A stretch of 64,000 nucleotides of DNA from Nonomuraea coxensis DSM 45129 (GCF_019397265.1 NZ_CP068985.1:806001-870000); one strand, 5' to 3'. Counted from the first letter of the stretch, positions 26,919 to 37,252 are shown. The notes: generated by a model from the letters alone, not told the origin. Translations and numbers: made by a program.

Positions 26919-27548
26919 ATGGCTGCAGCTCCGCGTCGCGGTGGCGGCACCGGTGGCGAGCGGCGGGACCGTCGTGACGATCGCCGCGGTGGCGCCGCCG
27001 ACAAGGGCGTCTCGTACATCGAGCGCGTAGTGAAGATCAACCGAGTGGCCAAGGTCGTGAAGGGTGGTCGTCGCTTCAGCTTCACCGCCCTCGTCATCGT
27101 CGGTGACGGCAACGGCCTGGTCGGCGTCGGCTACGGCAAGGCCAAGGAAGTGCCCGCGGCCATCGCCAAGGGCGTCGAAGAGGCCAAGAAGCACTTCTTC
27201 AAGGTGCCGCGGATCCAGGGCACCATCCCGCACACCGTGCAGGGCGAGGAGGCGGCCGGTGTCGTCTTCCTGCGTCCGGCCTCGGCCGGTACCGGCGTCA
27301 TCGCCGGCGGCCCGGTGCGCGCGGTGCTGGAGTGCGCCGGCATCCACGACGTCCTGTCGAAGTCGCTCGGCTCCGACAACCCGATCAACATCGTGCACGC
27401 CACCGTGGCCGCGCTGAAGGGCCTGTCGCGCCCCGAGGAGATCGCCGCCCGCCGTGGCCTGCCGATCGAGGACGTGGCTCCTGCCGCCATGCTCAAGGCT
27501 CAGCGCGAGGGCCTGGCGGAGGCCGCGGCCTCTAAGGCGGTGAGCTAG
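26919..27548 (+). CDS. rpsE: 30S ribosomal protein S5
   Basis: S5 takes part in decoding accuracy and the mRNA entry helicase. The 209-residue product has a basic Arg/Gly-rich N-terminal extension (about 30 residues), then [19 protein letters not shown] and [16 protein letters not shown]. The ATG at 26919 follows GATGAGGAACC. rpmD begins two bases after the stop. Confidence 0.97.
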   Translation: MAAAPRRGGGTGGERRDRRDDRRGGAADKGVSYIERVVKINRVAKVVKGGRRFSFTALVIVGDGNGLVGVGYGKAKEVPAAIAKGVEEAKKHFFKVPRIQGTIPHTVQGEEAAGVVFLRPASAGTGVIAGGPVRAVLECAGIHDVLSKSLGSDNPINIVHATVAALKGLSRPEEIAARRGLPIEDVAPAAMLKAQREGLAEAAASKAVS

Positions 27549-27550
27549 TC

Positions 27551-27733
27551 ATGGCACGCCTGAAGATCACTCAGGTTCGCTCGAAGATCGGTGGCAAGCA
27601 GAACCAGCGTGACTCGCTGCGTTCGCTTGGCCTGAAGCGAATCGGCGACGTCGTCGTCAAGGAGGACCGTCCCGAGATTCGCGGGATGGTCGCCGTGGTG
27701 ACGCACCTCGTCGAGGTGGAAGAGGTCGACTAG
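27551..27733 (+). CDS. rpmD: 50S ribosomal protein L30
   Basis: L30 is a small 50S protein. The 60-residue product has the family's [20 protein letters not shown] and ends [12 protein letters not shown]. It is packed between rpsE and rplO with two-base gaps. Confidence 0.96.
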   Translation: MARLKITQVRSKIGGKQNQRDSLRSLGLKRIGDVVVKEDRPEIRGMVAVVTHLVEVEEVD

Positions 27734-27735
27734 TC

Positions 27736-28191
27736 ATGACTGACAAGGCTCCGCTCAAGATTCACGACCTCCGTCCGGCTCCGGGCGCCAACAAGGCCAA
27801 GATCCGCAAGGGTCGTGGCGAGGCGTCCAAGGGCAAGACGGCCGGTCGGGGCACCAAGGGCACGCACGCCCGCACCACGATGCTCCCGGGCTTCGAGGGT
27901 GGCCAGGTGCCGCTGCAGAGGCGTCTGCCGAAGCTCAAGGGCTTCTCCAACGCCCTGTTCAAGACGACCTACCAGGTCGTCAACCTGGACCGGATCGGCG
28001 AGCTGTTCCCCGAGGGTGGCGAGGTCACCGTCGAGGCGCTGGTCGCCAAGGGCGCGGTTCGCAAGAACCAGCTTGTGAAGGTCCTCGGCACGGGCGAGAT
28101 CTCCGTCGCGGTCAACGTGCAGGCGCACGCCTTCTCGTCCGCGGCGAAGGAGAAGATCGCCGCGGCCGGTGGCTCCGTTACCGAGCTGTAG
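27736..28191 (+). CDS. rplO: 50S ribosomal protein L15
   Basis: L15 is a late assembly protein binding 23S rRNA. The 151-residue product has the glycine-rich basic N terminus ([18 protein letters not shown]) and the conserved C-terminal region with [12 protein letters not shown]. It ends the ribosomal part of the spc operon; a strong hairpin lies 16 bases downstream. Confidence 0.97.
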   Translation: MTDKAPLKIHDLRPAPGANKAKIRKGRGEASKGKTAGRGTKGTHARTTMLPGFEGGQVPLQRRLPKLKGFSNALFKTTYQVVNLDRIGELFPEGGEVTVEALVAKGAVRKNQLVKVLGTGEISVAVNVQAHAFSSAAKEKIAAAGGSVTEL

Positions 28192-28206
28192 TAACGCTAT
28201 GACGAG

Positions 28207-28237
28207 GCGTGGGGGCCCTGACAATGGGCCCCCACGC
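28207..28237 (+). terminator. Hairpin between rplO and secY
   Basis: GCGTGGGGGCCC (28207-28218) pairs perfectly with 28226-28237 around a 7-base loop. There is no T tract. It probably reduces read-through from the ribosomal genes into secY-adk-map. Confidence 0.55.
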
Positions 28238-28362
28238 CCGTAGTGCGTTAGAGTTCGCGAGACGGCAGGCTTCTGTCCGGCTCGTTCTGACAATGAGACT
28301 CAGATGGCAGATCCCCGCACCATCGCATACTCAATTCGCCTCATAGGCGCGCAGGAGGGACC

Positions 28363-29670
28363 GTGCTGACCGCGTTTACCCGGGCGTTCCGGACGCCGGA
28401 CCTGCGCAAGAAGTTGCTCTTCACGCTGGGCATCATCGCGCTTTTCCGTCTCGGCTCGGTTCTTCCGACTCCGGGAGTTCACGTCCAGAATCTGGCCGCC
28501 TGTTTCAACCAGGCGCGCGCCGATCAGGAGACCGGCAACATCTACGGGATGGTGCAGCTCTTCAGTGGTGGCGCCCTCCTGAAACTTTCAGTGTTCGCGC
28601 TGGGCATCATGCCGTACATCACCGCGAGCATCATTCTCCAGCTGCTCGTCGTGGTCATCCCACGACTTGAGGCGCTGAAGAAGGAAGGCCAGGCCGGCCA
28701 GACCAAGATCACGCAGTACACCCGCTATCTGACCATCGGTCTCGCGGTCCTGCAGTCGACGGCCTTCATCGCCCTGGCCCGCACGGGGCAGCTCTTCCCG
28801 AACTGCCAGCAGAGCGTGCTGCTCGACCCCGACGACATCTTCAGCATCGTCACGATGGTCGTCATCATGACGGCGGGCACCTCGGTCATCATGTGGCTGG
28901 GTGAGCTGATCACCGACCGCGGCGTCGGCAACGGCATGTCGATCCTGATCTTCACCCAGGTCGTGGCGGTCTTCCCGTCCGAGCTGGTCAACATCTTCAA
29001 GGCCAACCCGTTCACCTTCACGGTGGTCATGGTGGTCGGCATCTTCATGATCGCGGCTGTGGTCTTCGTCGAGCAGGCGCAGCGCCGCATCCCGGTCCAG
29101 TACGCCAAGCGCATGGTCGGGCGCCGGATGTACGGCGGCACCTCGACCTACATCCCGCTGAAGGTCAACCAGGCCGGCATCATCCCGGTGATCTTCGCGT
29201 CCTCGCTGCTCTACCTGCCGCAACTGGTGACCTCGCTCTTCCAGACGAGCGACAACGCGGTCATCAGGTGGATCTCGCAGAACCTCGCCACGGGGGACAC
29301 GCCGATCTACATGGCGACGTTCTTCCTGCTGATCATCTTCTTCACGTACTTCTACGTGTCGATTACGTTCAACCCCGCTGAAGTCGCCGACAACATGAAG
29401 AAGTACGGTGGGTTCATTCCGGGCATCCGCCCCGGTCGCCCGACGGCTGAGTACCTCAACTTCGTGCTCACCCGCCTGACGGCTCCGGGGTCGCTCTATC
29501 TGGGTCTCATCTCCATGGTCCCGATCGTCGCCCTTGCGGTGTCCGGTGCGAGCCAGAACTTCCCGTTCGGAGGGACGAGCATTCTGATCATGGTAGGCGT
29601 CGGCCTGGACACCGTTAAGCAGATCGAGAGCCAGCTGCAGCAGCGTAACTACGAAGGCTTCCTGCGGTAG
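28363..29670 (+). CDS. secY: Preprotein translocase subunit SecY
   Basis: SecY forms the protein-conducting channel in the cytoplasmic membrane with SecE and SecG. The 435-residue product has ten predicted membrane helices and the family's [15 protein letters not shown] and [18 protein letters not shown] motifs. GTG 28363 has GGAGGG upstream. Its stop overlaps the adk GTG by one base. Confidence 0.97.
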   Translation: MLTAFTRAFRTPDLRKKLLFTLGIIALFRLGSVLPTPGVHVQNLAACFNQARADQETGNIYGMVQLFSGGALLKLSVFALGIMPYITASIILQLLVVVIPRLEALKKEGQAGQTKITQYTRYLTIGLAVLQSTAFIALARTGQLFPNCQQSVLLDPDDIFSIVTMVVIMTAGTSVIMWLGELITDRGVGNGMSILIFTQVVAVFPSELVNIFKANPFTFTVVMVVGIFMIAAVVFVEQAQRRIPVQYAKRMVGRRMYGGTSTYIPLKVNQAGIIPVIFASSLLYLPQLVTSLFQTSDNAVIRWISQNLATGDTPIYMATFFLLIIFFTYFYVSITFNPAEVADNMKKYGGFIPGIRPGRPTAEYLNFVLTRLTAPGSLYLGLISMVPIVALAVSGASQNFPFGGTSILIMVGVGLDTVKQIESQLQQRNYEGFLR

Positions 29671-30320
29671 TGCGTCTCGTTCTGGTGGGGCCTCCCGGAG
29701 CGGGTAAGGGGACTCAGGCCCAGTACATCGCATCGAACCTGTCCATCCCGAAGATCTCGACAGGTGACATCTTCCGTGCCAACGTCTCCGGCGGCACGGA
29801 CCTCGGCAAGCTGGCCAAGACCTACATGGACCGCGGCGACCTGGTGCCCGACGAGGTCACCATCGCCATGGTCCGCGACCGTCTGTCCGAGCCCGACGCG
29901 CAGGACGGCTTCCTGCTCGACGGGTTCCCGAGGAACGTCGCGCAGGCGGAAATCCTGCGCGACATGCTCAAGGACTGGGGCCAGGCGCTCGACCTGGTCC
30001 TGGAGCTGGTCGTGGACGACGACGAGGTGGTCAGGCGGCTGGCCGGCCGGCGCACCTGCAGCCAGTGCGGCCGCATCTGGCACGTCGACTTCGATGACAA
30101 GAAGGACGACAGGTGCGACGCGTGCGGGGGCCTGCTGTTCCAGCGGGACGACGACAAGGAGGAGACCGTCCGGCACCGGCTGGAGGTCTACCAGGAGCAG
30201 ACGGCGCCGCTGGTCTCCTACTACGCGGAGGAGGGCATCCTCGTGGGGGTCGACGCGACCGGCCCGGTCGAGGAGGTCACCGGGCGGGCCATGGAGGCGA
30301 TCAGCCCGTTCATGGGCTAG
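29670..30320 (+). CDS. adk: Adenylate kinase
   Basis: Adenylate kinase interconverts ATP, AMP and ADP in the cytoplasm. The 216-residue product has the P-loop GPPGAGKGT and the AMP-site segment FLLDGFPRN. The long LID domain has four Cys (130, 133, 149, 152), the zinc-binding form. GTG 29670 overlaps the secY stop, so translation is coupled. A strong hairpin follows. Confidence 0.96.
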   Translation: MRLVLVGPPGAGKGTQAQYIASNLSIPKISTGDIFRANVSGGTDLGKLAKTYMDRGDLVPDEVTIAMVRDRLSEPDAQDGFLLDGFPRNVAQAEILRDMLKDWGQALDLVLELVVDDDEVVRRLAGRRTCSQCGRIWHVDFDDKKDDRCDACGGLLFQRDDDKEETVRHRLEVYQEQTAPLVSYYAEEGILVGVDATGPVEEVTGRAMEAISPFMG

Positions 30321-30343
30321 CTGCGGCGGCATGTCGGCAGGCG

Positions 30344-30371
30344 GAGGTGGCACGGGTTTCCGTGCCACCTC
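30344..30371 (+). terminator. Hairpin between adk and map
   Basis: GAGGTGGCACGG (30344-30355) and its perfect complement (30360-30371) close a GTTT loop. There is no T tract. The gap of 114 bases before map may also hold a promoter. Confidence 0.55.
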
Positions 30372-30434
30372 GCGGCTATTGTGGGGGGAATTGGGCCCCC
30401 GACGTGGCCCGTTGAGACCCATGGGGGGCAGAAG

Positions 30435-31247
30435 ATGTTCAAGAGGAACCGGCACGGCATCCAGATCAAGTCGCCGGAGCAGCTGGAGAAGATGCGCGCG
30501 GCCGGGCTGGTCGTGGGGCGCACCCTGGACCTGCTGAAGCGCTCGGTCGAGCCCGGCATGACGCCGCTCGACCTCGACTCCATCGCCGAGAAGGCGATCA
30601 GGGACGAGGGCGCGATCCCGTCGTTCAAGGGCTACCAGGGCTTCCCCGCGACGATCTGCGCGTCGGTCAACGACGAGGTGGTCCACGGCATCCCCACCGA
30701 CGCCCGCAAGCTGCGCGAGGGCGACGTCATCTCCATCGACTGCGGCGCCATCCTGGACGGCTGGCACGGCGACTCGGCCGTGACGGTCCCGGTCGGGGAG
30801 GTGGACCCCAAGCTGACCGAGTTGATGCGGGTGACCGAGGAGGCCATGTGGCGCGGCATCGCGGCGCTGCGGCCCGGCCGTCACCTGTCGGACATCGGCT
30901 TCGAGATCGAGAAGTACGTCAAGTCGCAGGGCCGCTTCGGCATCCCTCCGGAGTACGGCGGCCACGGCATCGGCACCGAGATGCACATGGATCCGTGGAT
31001 CGCCAACCACGGCCGGCCCGGGCGGGGCCCGGTGCTGGAGGAGGGCATGTGCCTGGCCATCGAGCCCATGGTCAACCTGGGCACCGAGCGCACCCGGGTG
31101 CTGTCCGACGAGTGGACCGTGGTCACCGTGGACGGGAAGTCGTCGGCGCACTTCGAACACAGCGTCGCCGTGACACATAATGGTCCTTGGGTGCTTACTG
31201 CCCTGGACGGGGGCGAATCGCGCCTCGGAGGACATCCGCAGAGCTGA
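30435..31247 (+). CDS. map: Type I methionine aminopeptidase
   Basis: This enzyme removes the initiator Met from nascent proteins. ATG 30435 gives 270 residues. The dinuclear metal ligands are visible: D in SIDCGA, D in HGDSAV, H in GHGIGTEMH, E in AIEPMV and E in AHFEHSV. Location after secY-adk is the usual bacterial arrangement. The start follows GGGGGGCAGA, and an earlier in-frame ATG at 30381 lacks support. Confidence 0.95.
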   Translation: MFKRNRHGIQIKSPEQLEKMRAAGLVVGRTLDLLKRSVEPGMTPLDLDSIAEKAIRDEGAIPSFKGYQGFPATICASVNDEVVHGIPTDARKLREGDVISIDCGAILDGWHGDSAVTVPVGEVDPKLTELMRVTEEAMWRGIAALRPGRHLSDIGFEIEKYVKSQGRFGIPPEYGGHGIGTEMHMDPWIANHGRPGRGPVLEEGMCLAIEPMVNLGTERTRVLSDEWTVVTVDGKSSAHFEHSVAVTHNGPWVLTALDGGESRLGGHPQS

Positions 31248-31262
31248 ACCGGGAGTGGTGGG

Positions 31263-31688
31263 ATGGCGAACAGCCCTGAGATGCGAGCCTCGGACGGTGA
31301 CCGTGACCGGGTCGCCGCCGTCCTCCGCGAGCACACGGCCCAGGGCCGCATCACCATGGACGAGTTCAACGAGCGCCTCGAACAGCTCTACAAGTCCAAG
31401 ACCTACGGTGAGCTGGCCCGGCTGACCGCCGACCTGCCGGACGTCGACCTGCGCAACCGCCCCAAGGTCTCCAAGGAGGTCGAGAAGCGCGAGACGCACG
31501 CGGGCATGAAGGCGGCGTGGAGCGCGTGGGCCATCGCCAGCGGCGTGAACTGGGTCGTCTGGTTAATGGTGCAACTGAACTCCGACGGCTTCGTCTATCC
31601 CTGGCCGATGTGGGTCATGGGCCCGTGGGGCGTGATCCTGCTGATCAGCACTCTCTTCGGGAACAACCAGCCCAAGCGGCAGCCGTAG
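31263..31688 (+). CDS. DUF1707 membrane protein
   Basis: The 141-residue protein starts with a DUF1707 domain (residues about 5-58: RASDGDRDRVAAVLREHTA, GRITMDEFNERLEQLY and YGELARLTADLP). Two hydrophobic segments follow at the C terminus (about 86-130). DUF1707 proteins are common in actinobacteria; the domain is often fused to membrane or adhesion modules. The function is unknown. It starts 15 bases after map and could be co-transcribed. Confidence 0.75.
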   Translation: MANSPEMRASDGDRDRVAAVLREHTAQGRITMDEFNERLEQLYKSKTYGELARLTADLPDVDLRNRPKVSKEVEKRETHAGMKAAWSAWAIASGVNWVVWLMVQLNSDGFVYPWPMWVMGPWGVILLISTLFGNNQPKRQP

Positions 31689-31694
31689 GGGTCT

Positions 31695-31708
31695 GTGCAC
31701 TAGTGCAC
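31695..31708. promoter_or_regulatory. 14-base perfect palindrome
   Basis: GTGCACTAGTGCAC is fully palindromic. It lies just after the DUF1707 stop and about 85 bases before the secreted protein gene, where an operator for that gene would be expected. No cognate regulator is adjacent. Confidence 0.4.
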
Positions 31709-31791
31709 TGTGTGCATTCGTCCGCAGAACGGAAATGTCGGGATTCCTAACGTGAGCGGTGTCGGCACCACCACTCATCGGAGGAACCCAG

Positions 31792-32196
31792 ATGCGCACG
31801 ATGTTCGCGGCCGCCGCCCTCGCCGGCTCGATCGCCGTCACCGGCCTCACCCTCGCCGCCCCCGCCGCCCAGGCCGCCACCAGCCACACGACCGCGGGGA
31901 GCTCGGTGAAGAGCTGGGGCAAGTACTACTCCAGCAACCGCAAGGCCTACACCTACGGCAAGACCTGGAAGTCCGGCAACCGGGTGTACACCCACTGGTA
32001 CGGCAAGGAGTCCACGCCGAAGAAGGGCTACGTCTGGTTCAAGTACTACTCGGGCGGGAGCTGGCACTCGTTCTACCGCGGCTGGAACGGCTCCCACCAC
32101 GAGACCTGGTCACAGCCGGGCATCAAGAAGCTCTACACCTACACCTGCTGGGGCGGCCCCACGAAGTACTGCGGTCCGACGCACCGCATCTACTGA
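31792..32196 (+). CDS. Secreted Tyr/Trp/Lys-rich protein of unknown function
   Basis: I do not recognise this 134-residue protein. ATG 31792 follows CGGAGGAA and begins a clear Sec signal peptide (about 1-29, cut likely after AAQA). The mature part is rich in Tyr, Trp, Lys, Gly and Ser, with short repeats such as WGKYYSS, THWYGKES and WFKYYSGGSW, as in a beta-rich wall- or sugar-binding module. A Cys pair (TCWGGPTKYC) near the C terminus could form a disulfide. It is a single transcription unit ended by a terminator. Confidence 0.65.
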   Translation: MRTMFAAAALAGSIAVTGLTLAAPAAQAATSHTTAGSSVKSWGKYYSSNRKAYTYGKTWKSGNRVYTHWYGKESTPKKGYVWFKYYSGGSWHSFYRGWNGSHHETWSQPGIKKLYTYTCWGGPTKYCGPTHRIY

Positions 32197-32210
32197 CCGT
32201 CCTTCTCGCA

Positions 32211-32246
32211 AAGGTCCGCCGGGCTCCCGCCTCTGGCGGGCCTTTC
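32211..32246 (+). terminator. rho-independent terminator after the secreted protein
   Basis: AAGGTCCGCC (32211-32220) pairs with GGCGGGCCTT (32235-32244), with one T-G wobble, and TT follows. It isolates the upstream gene from infA. Confidence 0.7.
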
Positions 32247-32263
32247 GCGGTGTACGGGTGCGG

Positions 32264-32333
32264 TACACTCTTACATGGTTGTGTCAGGACACCTGGCACG
32301 CGTTTCGCGTTTTTGGCTCAGGTGTCGTACACT
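32264..32333 (+). promoter_or_regulatory. Repeated TACACT elements and inverted repeat upstream of infA
   Basis: Two near-identical GTACACTC elements lie at 32263-32270 and 32327-32334, 64 bases apart. Each could be a -10 box, but neither has a clear -35. Between them, GACACCTG (32288-32295) and CAGGTGTC (32319-32326) form a perfect inverted repeat. The region probably holds the infA promoters and perhaps a regulator site. Confidence 0.4.
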
Positions 32334-32467
32334 CCTTAGTCGGCTCACTATGACTTGTCACGCGTCGGCGGTCCTCGCTGATCGCCGCTCTCTCCGAAGC
32401 GTGAAGGTCGCGGCTGCGTAGTGAACCGGAGCCTCAGACGACCGATCAGTGAAACGCGAGGAATTCT

Positions 32468-32689
32468 TTGGCCAAGAAAGACGGCGCCATCGAGATCGAG
32501 GGCACTGTGGTCGAGTCGCTCCCGAACGCCATGTTCCGGGTGCAGCTCGACAACGGCCATAAGGTCCTGGCCCACATCAGCGGACGGATGCGGATGCACT
32601 ACATCCGGATTCTGCCGGACGACCGGGTAGTCGTTGAGCTGAGCCCCTACGACCTCAGTCGTGGGCGGATCGTCTACCGATACAAGTAA
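32468..32689 (+). CDS. infA: Translation initiation factor IF-1
   Basis: IF-1 binds the ribosomal A site during initiation. TTG 32468, with GAGGAA upstream, gives the usual 73 residues starting [20 protein letters not shown]. The OB-fold sequence is complete ([19 protein letters not shown]). rpmJ follows after 22 bases and the alpha operon ribosomal genes come next. Confidence 0.96.
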   Translation: MAKKDGAIEIEGTVVESLPNAMFRVQLDNGHKVLAHISGRMRMHYIRILPDDRVVVELSPYDLSRGRIVYRYK

Positions 32690-32711
32690 GACGTCTGAGG
32701 AACGAAGGACA

Positions 32712-32825
32712 ATGAAGGTAAAGCCGAGCGTCAAGAAGATCTGCGACAAGTGCAAGGTGATCCGCCGGCACGGTCGCGTCATGGTGATCTGCGACAACCT
32801 GCGCCACAAGCAGCGCCAGGGCTAA
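32712..32825 (+). CDS. rpmJ: 50S ribosomal protein L36, zinc form
   Basis: This 37-residue gene encodes L36 ([19 protein letters not shown], then [18 protein letters not shown]). The zinc ligands CxxC, C and H are all present, so it is the zinc-binding form. It sits between infA and rpsM, its usual place. A gap of 215 bases with several short inverted repeats follows. Confidence 0.95.
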   Translation: MKVKPSVKKICDKCKVIRRHGRVMVICDNLRHKQRQG

Positions 32826-33040
32826 GTCGCCGCAAGGCTTCTCCGAGTCCGCCCCGATCGCGGGAGCGGGCTCGACGCATGAGGAGCCTCCAGTCAGTAA
32901 GCGCGTTTCACACCTGAGCAGGCGACTGCCGGTCGAACCACTCAGGAGACCCCCGGTCGGAGGCCGGGGCCCTCACCCCGGGCATGGGGAGGGGTAGTGC
33001 GGCGCAAGACCTCCGCCACAGAAAAGGAGAATGCCCGACC

Positions 33041-33421
33041 ATGGCTCGCCTGGTTGGCGTCGACCTCCCCCGCGACAAGCGGCTGGAGATCGCTCTCACC
33101 TACATTTACGGGATCGGCCGCACTCGCGCCCAGGAGATCCTCGAGGCCACCGGTGTCAGCGGGGACCTTCGCGTCCACCAGCTCAGCGACACCGAGCTCG
33201 TCCCGATGCGTGACTACATCGAGGCGAACTTCAAGATCGAGGGTGACCTGCGCCGCGAGGTCCAGGCCGACATCCGTCGCAAGATCGAGATCGGTTGCTA
33301 CCAGGGCATCCGGCACCGTAAGGGCCTGCCCGTGCACGGTCAGCGCACGCAGACCAACGCGCGCACCCGCAAGGGCAAGAAGAAGACCGTCGCCGGCAAG
33401 AAGAAGCCCGGTAAGAAGTAG
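33041..33421 (+). CDS. rpsM: 30S ribosomal protein S13
   Basis: S13 forms bridges between the subunits at the 30S head. ATG 33041 (AAAAGGAG upstream) gives 126 residues starting [20 protein letters not shown]. The basic C-terminal tail is Lys-rich ([16 protein letters not shown]). rpsK follows after 45 bases. Confidence 0.97.
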   Translation: MARLVGVDLPRDKRLEIALTYIYGIGRTRAQEILEATGVSGDLRVHQLSDTELVPMRDYIEANFKIEGDLRREVQADIRRKIEIGCYQGIRHRKGLPVHGQRTQTNARTRKGKKKTVAGKKKPGKK

Positions 33422-33466
33422 TCCTCGCAGCCGCTGGACCGAAGACCTCAGGAGTAACGGCAAACA

Positions 33467-33871
<405 letters not shown>

Positions 33872-33895
33872 GATAGCGCAGGAGATTAGAGACAC

Positions 33896-34522
33896 ATGGC
33901 TCGTTACACGGGCGCGGACTGCAAGCTGTGCCGCCGCGAGAAGACCAAGCTCTTCCTCAAGGGCAGCAAGTGCGAATCCGCCAAGTGCCCCATCGAGATC
34001 CGTCCTTACCCGCCGGGTGAGCACGGCCGCGGACGTCCCAAGGAGTCCGAGTACCAGCTTCAGCTTCGCGAGAAGCAGAAGACCCGCCGCATCTACGGCG
34101 TCCTCGAGAAGCAGTTCCACAACTACTACGAGGAAGCCTCCCGCAAGACGGGCAAGACCGGTGAGGTGCTGCTCCAGATCCTGGAGAGCCGCCTCGACAA
34201 CGTGGTCTACCGCGCCGGTTTCGCCCAGTCGCGCGACGCCGCCCGCCAGCAGGTCCGTCACGGGCACATCCTGGTGAACGGCAAGAAGGTCGACATCCCG
34301 TCCTACCTGGTCCGCGAGCACGACATCATCGAGGTCCGCGAGAACAAGCGCAACCTCATGCCGTACGAGGTCGCGCGGGCCACGGCCGGCGACCGCACGA
34401 TCCCGGCCTGGCTGGGCGTCGTGCCGGACAAGCTCCGCGTCCTGGTGCACCAGCTGCCCGTCCGGCAGCAGATCGACACCCAGGTCCAGGAGCAGCTCAT
34501 CGTCGAGTACTACTCGAAGTGA
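33896..34522 (+). CDS. rpsD: 30S ribosomal protein S4, zinc-binding
   Basis: S4 nucleates 30S assembly and in some bacteria represses the alpha operon. The 208-residue product has four N-terminal Cys (9, 12, 26, 31) that form the zinc site of the C+ type, followed by the S4 RNA-binding domain ([19 protein letters not shown]). A hairpin with a T run lies between it and rpoA. Confidence 0.97.
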   Translation: MARYTGADCKLCRREKTKLFLKGSKCESAKCPIEIRPYPPGEHGRGRPKESEYQLQLREKQKTRRIYGVLEKQFHNYYEEASRKTGKTGEVLLQILESRLDNVVYRAGFAQSRDAARQQVRHGHILVNGKKVDIPSYLVREHDIIEVRENKRNLMPYEVARATAGDRTIPAWLGVVPDKLRVLVHQLPVRQQIDTQVQEQLIVEYYSK

Positions 34523-34528
34523 GCCTCG

Positions 34529-34565
34529 GCCGAGGTGCGGTTCGCCGTACCTCGGCTACGCTTTT
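34529..34565 (+). terminator. Terminator-like hairpin between rpsD and rpoA
   Basis: GCCGAGGT (34529-34536) pairs with ACCTCGGC (34549-34556), with some inner pairing, and TTTT follows at 34562-34565. It probably acts as an attenuator inside the alpha operon, since rpoA lies 55 bases further on. Confidence 0.55.
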
Positions 34566-34619
34566 CATCGGAGTGGCGTCATATAGCGGGCGCCACACGA
34601 AAAAGGGGAGAACCCGACC

Positions 34620-35636
34620 ATGCTGATCGCTCAGCGCCCGACTCTCCTGGAAGAGTCGCTCGACGACACCCGGTCCCGGTTCGTGATCGAGCCGCTGGAG
34701 CCGGGCTTCGGTTACACCATCGGCAACTCGCTGCGTCGTACGCTGCTGTCGTCCATCCCGGGCGCGGCCGTGACGAGCATCCGCATCGAGGGCGTGCTGC
34801 ACGAGTTCTCGACCGTTCCCGGGGTCAAGGAAGACGTCACCGACATCATCCTCAACCTCAAGGAACTGGTCGTCTCCTCGGAGCACGACGAGCCGGTCGT
34901 GATGTACCTCCGCAAGCAGGGCCCGGGCGAGGTCACCGCCGCCGACATCGCGCCTCCGGCCGGTGTCGAGGTGCACAACCCCGAGCTGCGGATCGCCACG
35001 CTCAACGGCAAGGCCAAGCTGGAGATGGAGCTGACCGTCGAGCGCGGTCGCGGCTACGTCTCCGCCGCCCAGAACAAGCAGCCGGGCCAGGAGATCGGTC
35101 GCATCCCGATCGACTCGATCTACTCCCCGGTGCTCAAGGTCACCTACAAGGTCGAGGCCACCCGAGTCGAGCAGCGGACCGACTTCGACCGGCTCATCCT
35201 CGACGTCGAGACCAAGCCCGCCATGAAGCCCCGCGACGCGGTGGCCTCCGCCGGCAAGACCCTCGTCGAGCTCTTCGGCCTGGCCCGTGAGCTCAACGTC
35301 GAGGCCGAGGGCATCGACATCGGCCCGTCGCCCACCGACGCCGCCCTGGCGGCCGACCTGGCGCTGCCGATCGAGGAGCTCAACCTCACCGTCCGCTCGT
35401 ACAACTGCCTCAAGCGCGAGGGCATCCACACCGTGGGCGAGCTCGTCGCGCGGAGCGAGCAGGACCTGCTCGACATAAGGAACTTCGGCGCCAAGTCGAT
35501 CGAAGAGGTCAAGCAGAAGCTGCACGAGATGTCGCTGTCGCTCAAGGACTCCCCGCCCGGGTTCGACCCGAGCGCGGTGGCCGGCGGCGGCTACGACGAC
35601 GACGACAGCGCGTACGTCGAGACCGAGCAGTACTGA
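34620..35636 (+). CDS. rpoA: DNA-directed RNA polymerase subunit alpha
   Basis: RpoA dimerises to start RNA polymerase assembly, and its C-terminal domain touches UP elements and activators. The 338-residue product has the N-terminal domain with [19 protein letters not shown] and the C-terminal domain with [20 protein letters not shown]. It ends in an acidic tail ([13 protein letters not shown]). AAAAGGGGAG precedes the ATG. Confidence 0.97.
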   Translation: MLIAQRPTLLEESLDDTRSRFVIEPLEPGFGYTIGNSLRRTLLSSIPGAAVTSIRIEGVLHEFSTVPGVKEDVTDIILNLKELVVSSEHDEPVVMYLRKQGPGEVTAADIAPPAGVEVHNPELRIATLNGKAKLEMELTVERGRGYVSAAQNKQPGQEIGRIPIDSIYSPVLKVTYKVEATRVEQRTDFDRLILDVETKPAMKPRDAVASAGKTLVELFGLARELNVEAEGIDIGPSPTDAALAADLALPIEELNLTVRSYNCLKREGIHTVGELVARSEQDLLDIRNFGAKSIEEVKQKLHEMSLSLKDSPPGFDPSAVAGGGYDDDDSAYVETEQY

Positions 35637-35654
35637 TCACACACTGATAGCGCG

Positions 35655-35677
35655 GGCCCCCTGGCGATCAGGGGGCC
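35655..35677 (+). promoter_or_regulatory. Hairpin between rpoA and rplQ
   Basis: GGCCCCCTG (35655-35663) and CAGGGGGCC (35669-35677) form a perfect 9-base stem with a GCGAT loop. There is no T tract. A role in differential expression of rplQ is possible. Confidence 0.45.
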
Positions 35678-35738
35678 TGGCGGCCCGACTCCGGTACCTG
35701 GCACGGCCGGGGCGGGTTGACTCCGAGGAGAGAATCCC

Positions 35739-36275
35739 ATGCCCAAGCCCACCAAGGGTGCCCGTCTTGGCGGCAGCCCGGCGCACGAGCGGCTGATCCT
35801 GGCCAACCTGGCGACCGACCTGTTCCGGCACGGCAAGATCCGCACGACGGTCGCGAAGGCCAAGCGCCTGCGTCCGGTCGCGGAGCGCCTGATCACCAAG
35901 GCGAAGAAGGGCGACATCCACAACCGTCGCCAGGTCCTGACCGTCGTCAGGGACAAGGGCGTCGTTCACCACCTCTTCACCGAGATCGCGACGACGTTCG
36001 CCGAGCGTCCGGGCGGCTACACCCGGATCACCAAGATCGGTCCGCGTAAGGGCGACAACGCCCCCATGGCGATCATCGAGCTGGTGACCGAGCCGCTGAA
36101 CGCCGTCACCACGCGCCGCACCGAGGCCCCGGCCGCCGCTCCGGCGACCGAGGAGGCCCCGAAGGCCGAGGCCGCCGAGGCCGACGCCGAGGAGCCCAAG
36201 GCCGAGGCCGCCGAGGCTCCGGAGGCTCAGGCCGCCGAGGGCGCCGGCGACGCGGAGAAGAAGGACGAAGCCTGA
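35739..36275 (+). CDS. rplQ: 50S ribosomal protein L17 with long acidic tail
   Basis: L17 lies near the tunnel exit. The first 120 or so residues match the family ([20 protein letters not shown], then [20 protein letters not shown]). A C-terminal tail of about 55 residues is made of Ala, Glu, Pro and Lys (KAEAAEA-type repeats). Actinobacterial L17 proteins often have such tails, whose role is unknown. The total is 178 residues. A terminator follows. Confidence 0.96.
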   Translation: MPKPTKGARLGGSPAHERLILANLATDLFRHGKIRTTVAKAKRLRPVAERLITKAKKGDIHNRRQVLTVVRDKGVVHHLFTEIATTFAERPGGYTRITKIGPRKGDNAPMAIIELVTEPLNAVTTRRTEAPAAAPATEEAPKAEAAEADAEEPKAEAAEAPEAQAAEGAGDAEKKDEA

Positions 36276-36295
36276 TCTTTCAGGCAGGCCGCATC

Positions 36296-36329
36296 GGGCC
36301 CGGACCCCTCCACGGGGGCCGGGCCCTTT
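36296..36329 (+). terminator. rho-independent terminator after rplQ
   Basis: GGGCCCGG (36296-36303) pairs with CCGGGCCC (36319-36326), an inner CCCC/GGGG stem extends it, and TTT follows. The truA start lies only 24 bases beyond, so some read-through is likely. Confidence 0.7.
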
Positions 36330-36352
36330 GCTCTCTCAGGGGAGGGTTCAAC

Positions 36353-37252
36353 GTGGTACGGCTCCGCCTCGACCTCGCGTACGACGGGAGCGACTTCTCC
36401 GGCTGGGCCAGGCAGCCCGGCCGGCGTACGGTCCAGGGCGAGCTCGAACAGGCGCTCGGCCGGATCCTGCGCCTCGGCGAGCCCGCCACGCTGACCGTGG
36501 CGGGGCGGACCGACGCCGGGGTGCACGCGCGCGGCCAGGTCGCCCATCTGGACGTGCCGGACGACGCCCTCGCCGAGCTGGACGGCAACAGGGGGCCGCT
36601 CGGCGAGGCGGAGCGGCTCGCTGCGCTCGTGAGGCGGCTTGGTGGGGTTCTGCCCCTGGACGTACGGGTTCATCGCGTCAGCGTGGCTCCTGAGGGCTTT
36701 GACGCCCGGTTCTCGGCGACCTTCCGGCGGTACGCGTACCGGGTGTGCGACACGGCGGGCGGCGTGGACCCGCTGCGGCGGCACGAGATCGTCTGGCACA
36801 ACCGGCCTCTCGACCTCGCCGCGCTCAACGCCGCGGCGGCCCTGCTGCTCGGCGAGCACGACTTCGCGGCCTTCTGCAAGCGACGCGAAGGCGCCACGAC
36901 CATCCGCGAGCTGCGGCGGCTCGACTGGGCGCGCGAGCCCGGCGGCGTGCTCGTGGCCACCGTCGTCGCCGACGCGTTCTGCCACTCGATGGTGCGGGCG
37001 CTGGTCGGGTCGCTGCTGTCGGCCGGCGACGGGCGGCGGCCGGTGGAGTGGCCGGGACAGGTGCTCGTCCGGGCCGTACGCGACTCGGGCGTGCACGTCG
37101 CCCCCGCCCACGGGCTGTGCCTGGAGGAGGTGGGCTACCCGCCGGACGCGGAACTCGCCGCGCGCGCGGCGGCCACGCGGCGGGTGCGCACCCTGCCGGC
37201 CGCCGGCGACGCGGACTCAGCCGCCGGTGACGCGGCGCTCCAGGACGAGTGA
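36353..37252 (+). CDS. truA: tRNA pseudouridine(38-40) synthase TruA
   Basis: TruA makes pseudouridine at positions 38-40 of tRNA anticodon stems. GTG 36353, with GGGGAGGG upstream, gives 299 residues. The catalytic Asp is D54 in [11 protein letters not shown], and [16 protein letters not shown] is the family N terminus. Its last 36 bases overlap, tail to tail, the 3' end of the minus-strand membrane-protein gene. Confidence 0.95.
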   Translation: MVRLRLDLAYDGSDFSGWARQPGRRTVQGELEQALGRILRLGEPATLTVAGRTDAGVHARGQVAHLDVPDDALAELDGNRGPLGEAERLAALVRRLGGVLPLDVRVHRVSVAPEGFDARFSATFRRYAYRVCDTAGGVDPLRRHEIVWHNRPLDLAALNAAAALLLGEHDFAAFCKRREGATTIRELRRLDWAREPGGVLVATVVADAFCHSMVRALVGSLLSAGDGRRPVEWPGQVLVRAVRDSGVHVAPAHGLCLEEVGYPPDAELAARAAATRRVRTLPAAGDADSAAGDAALQDE

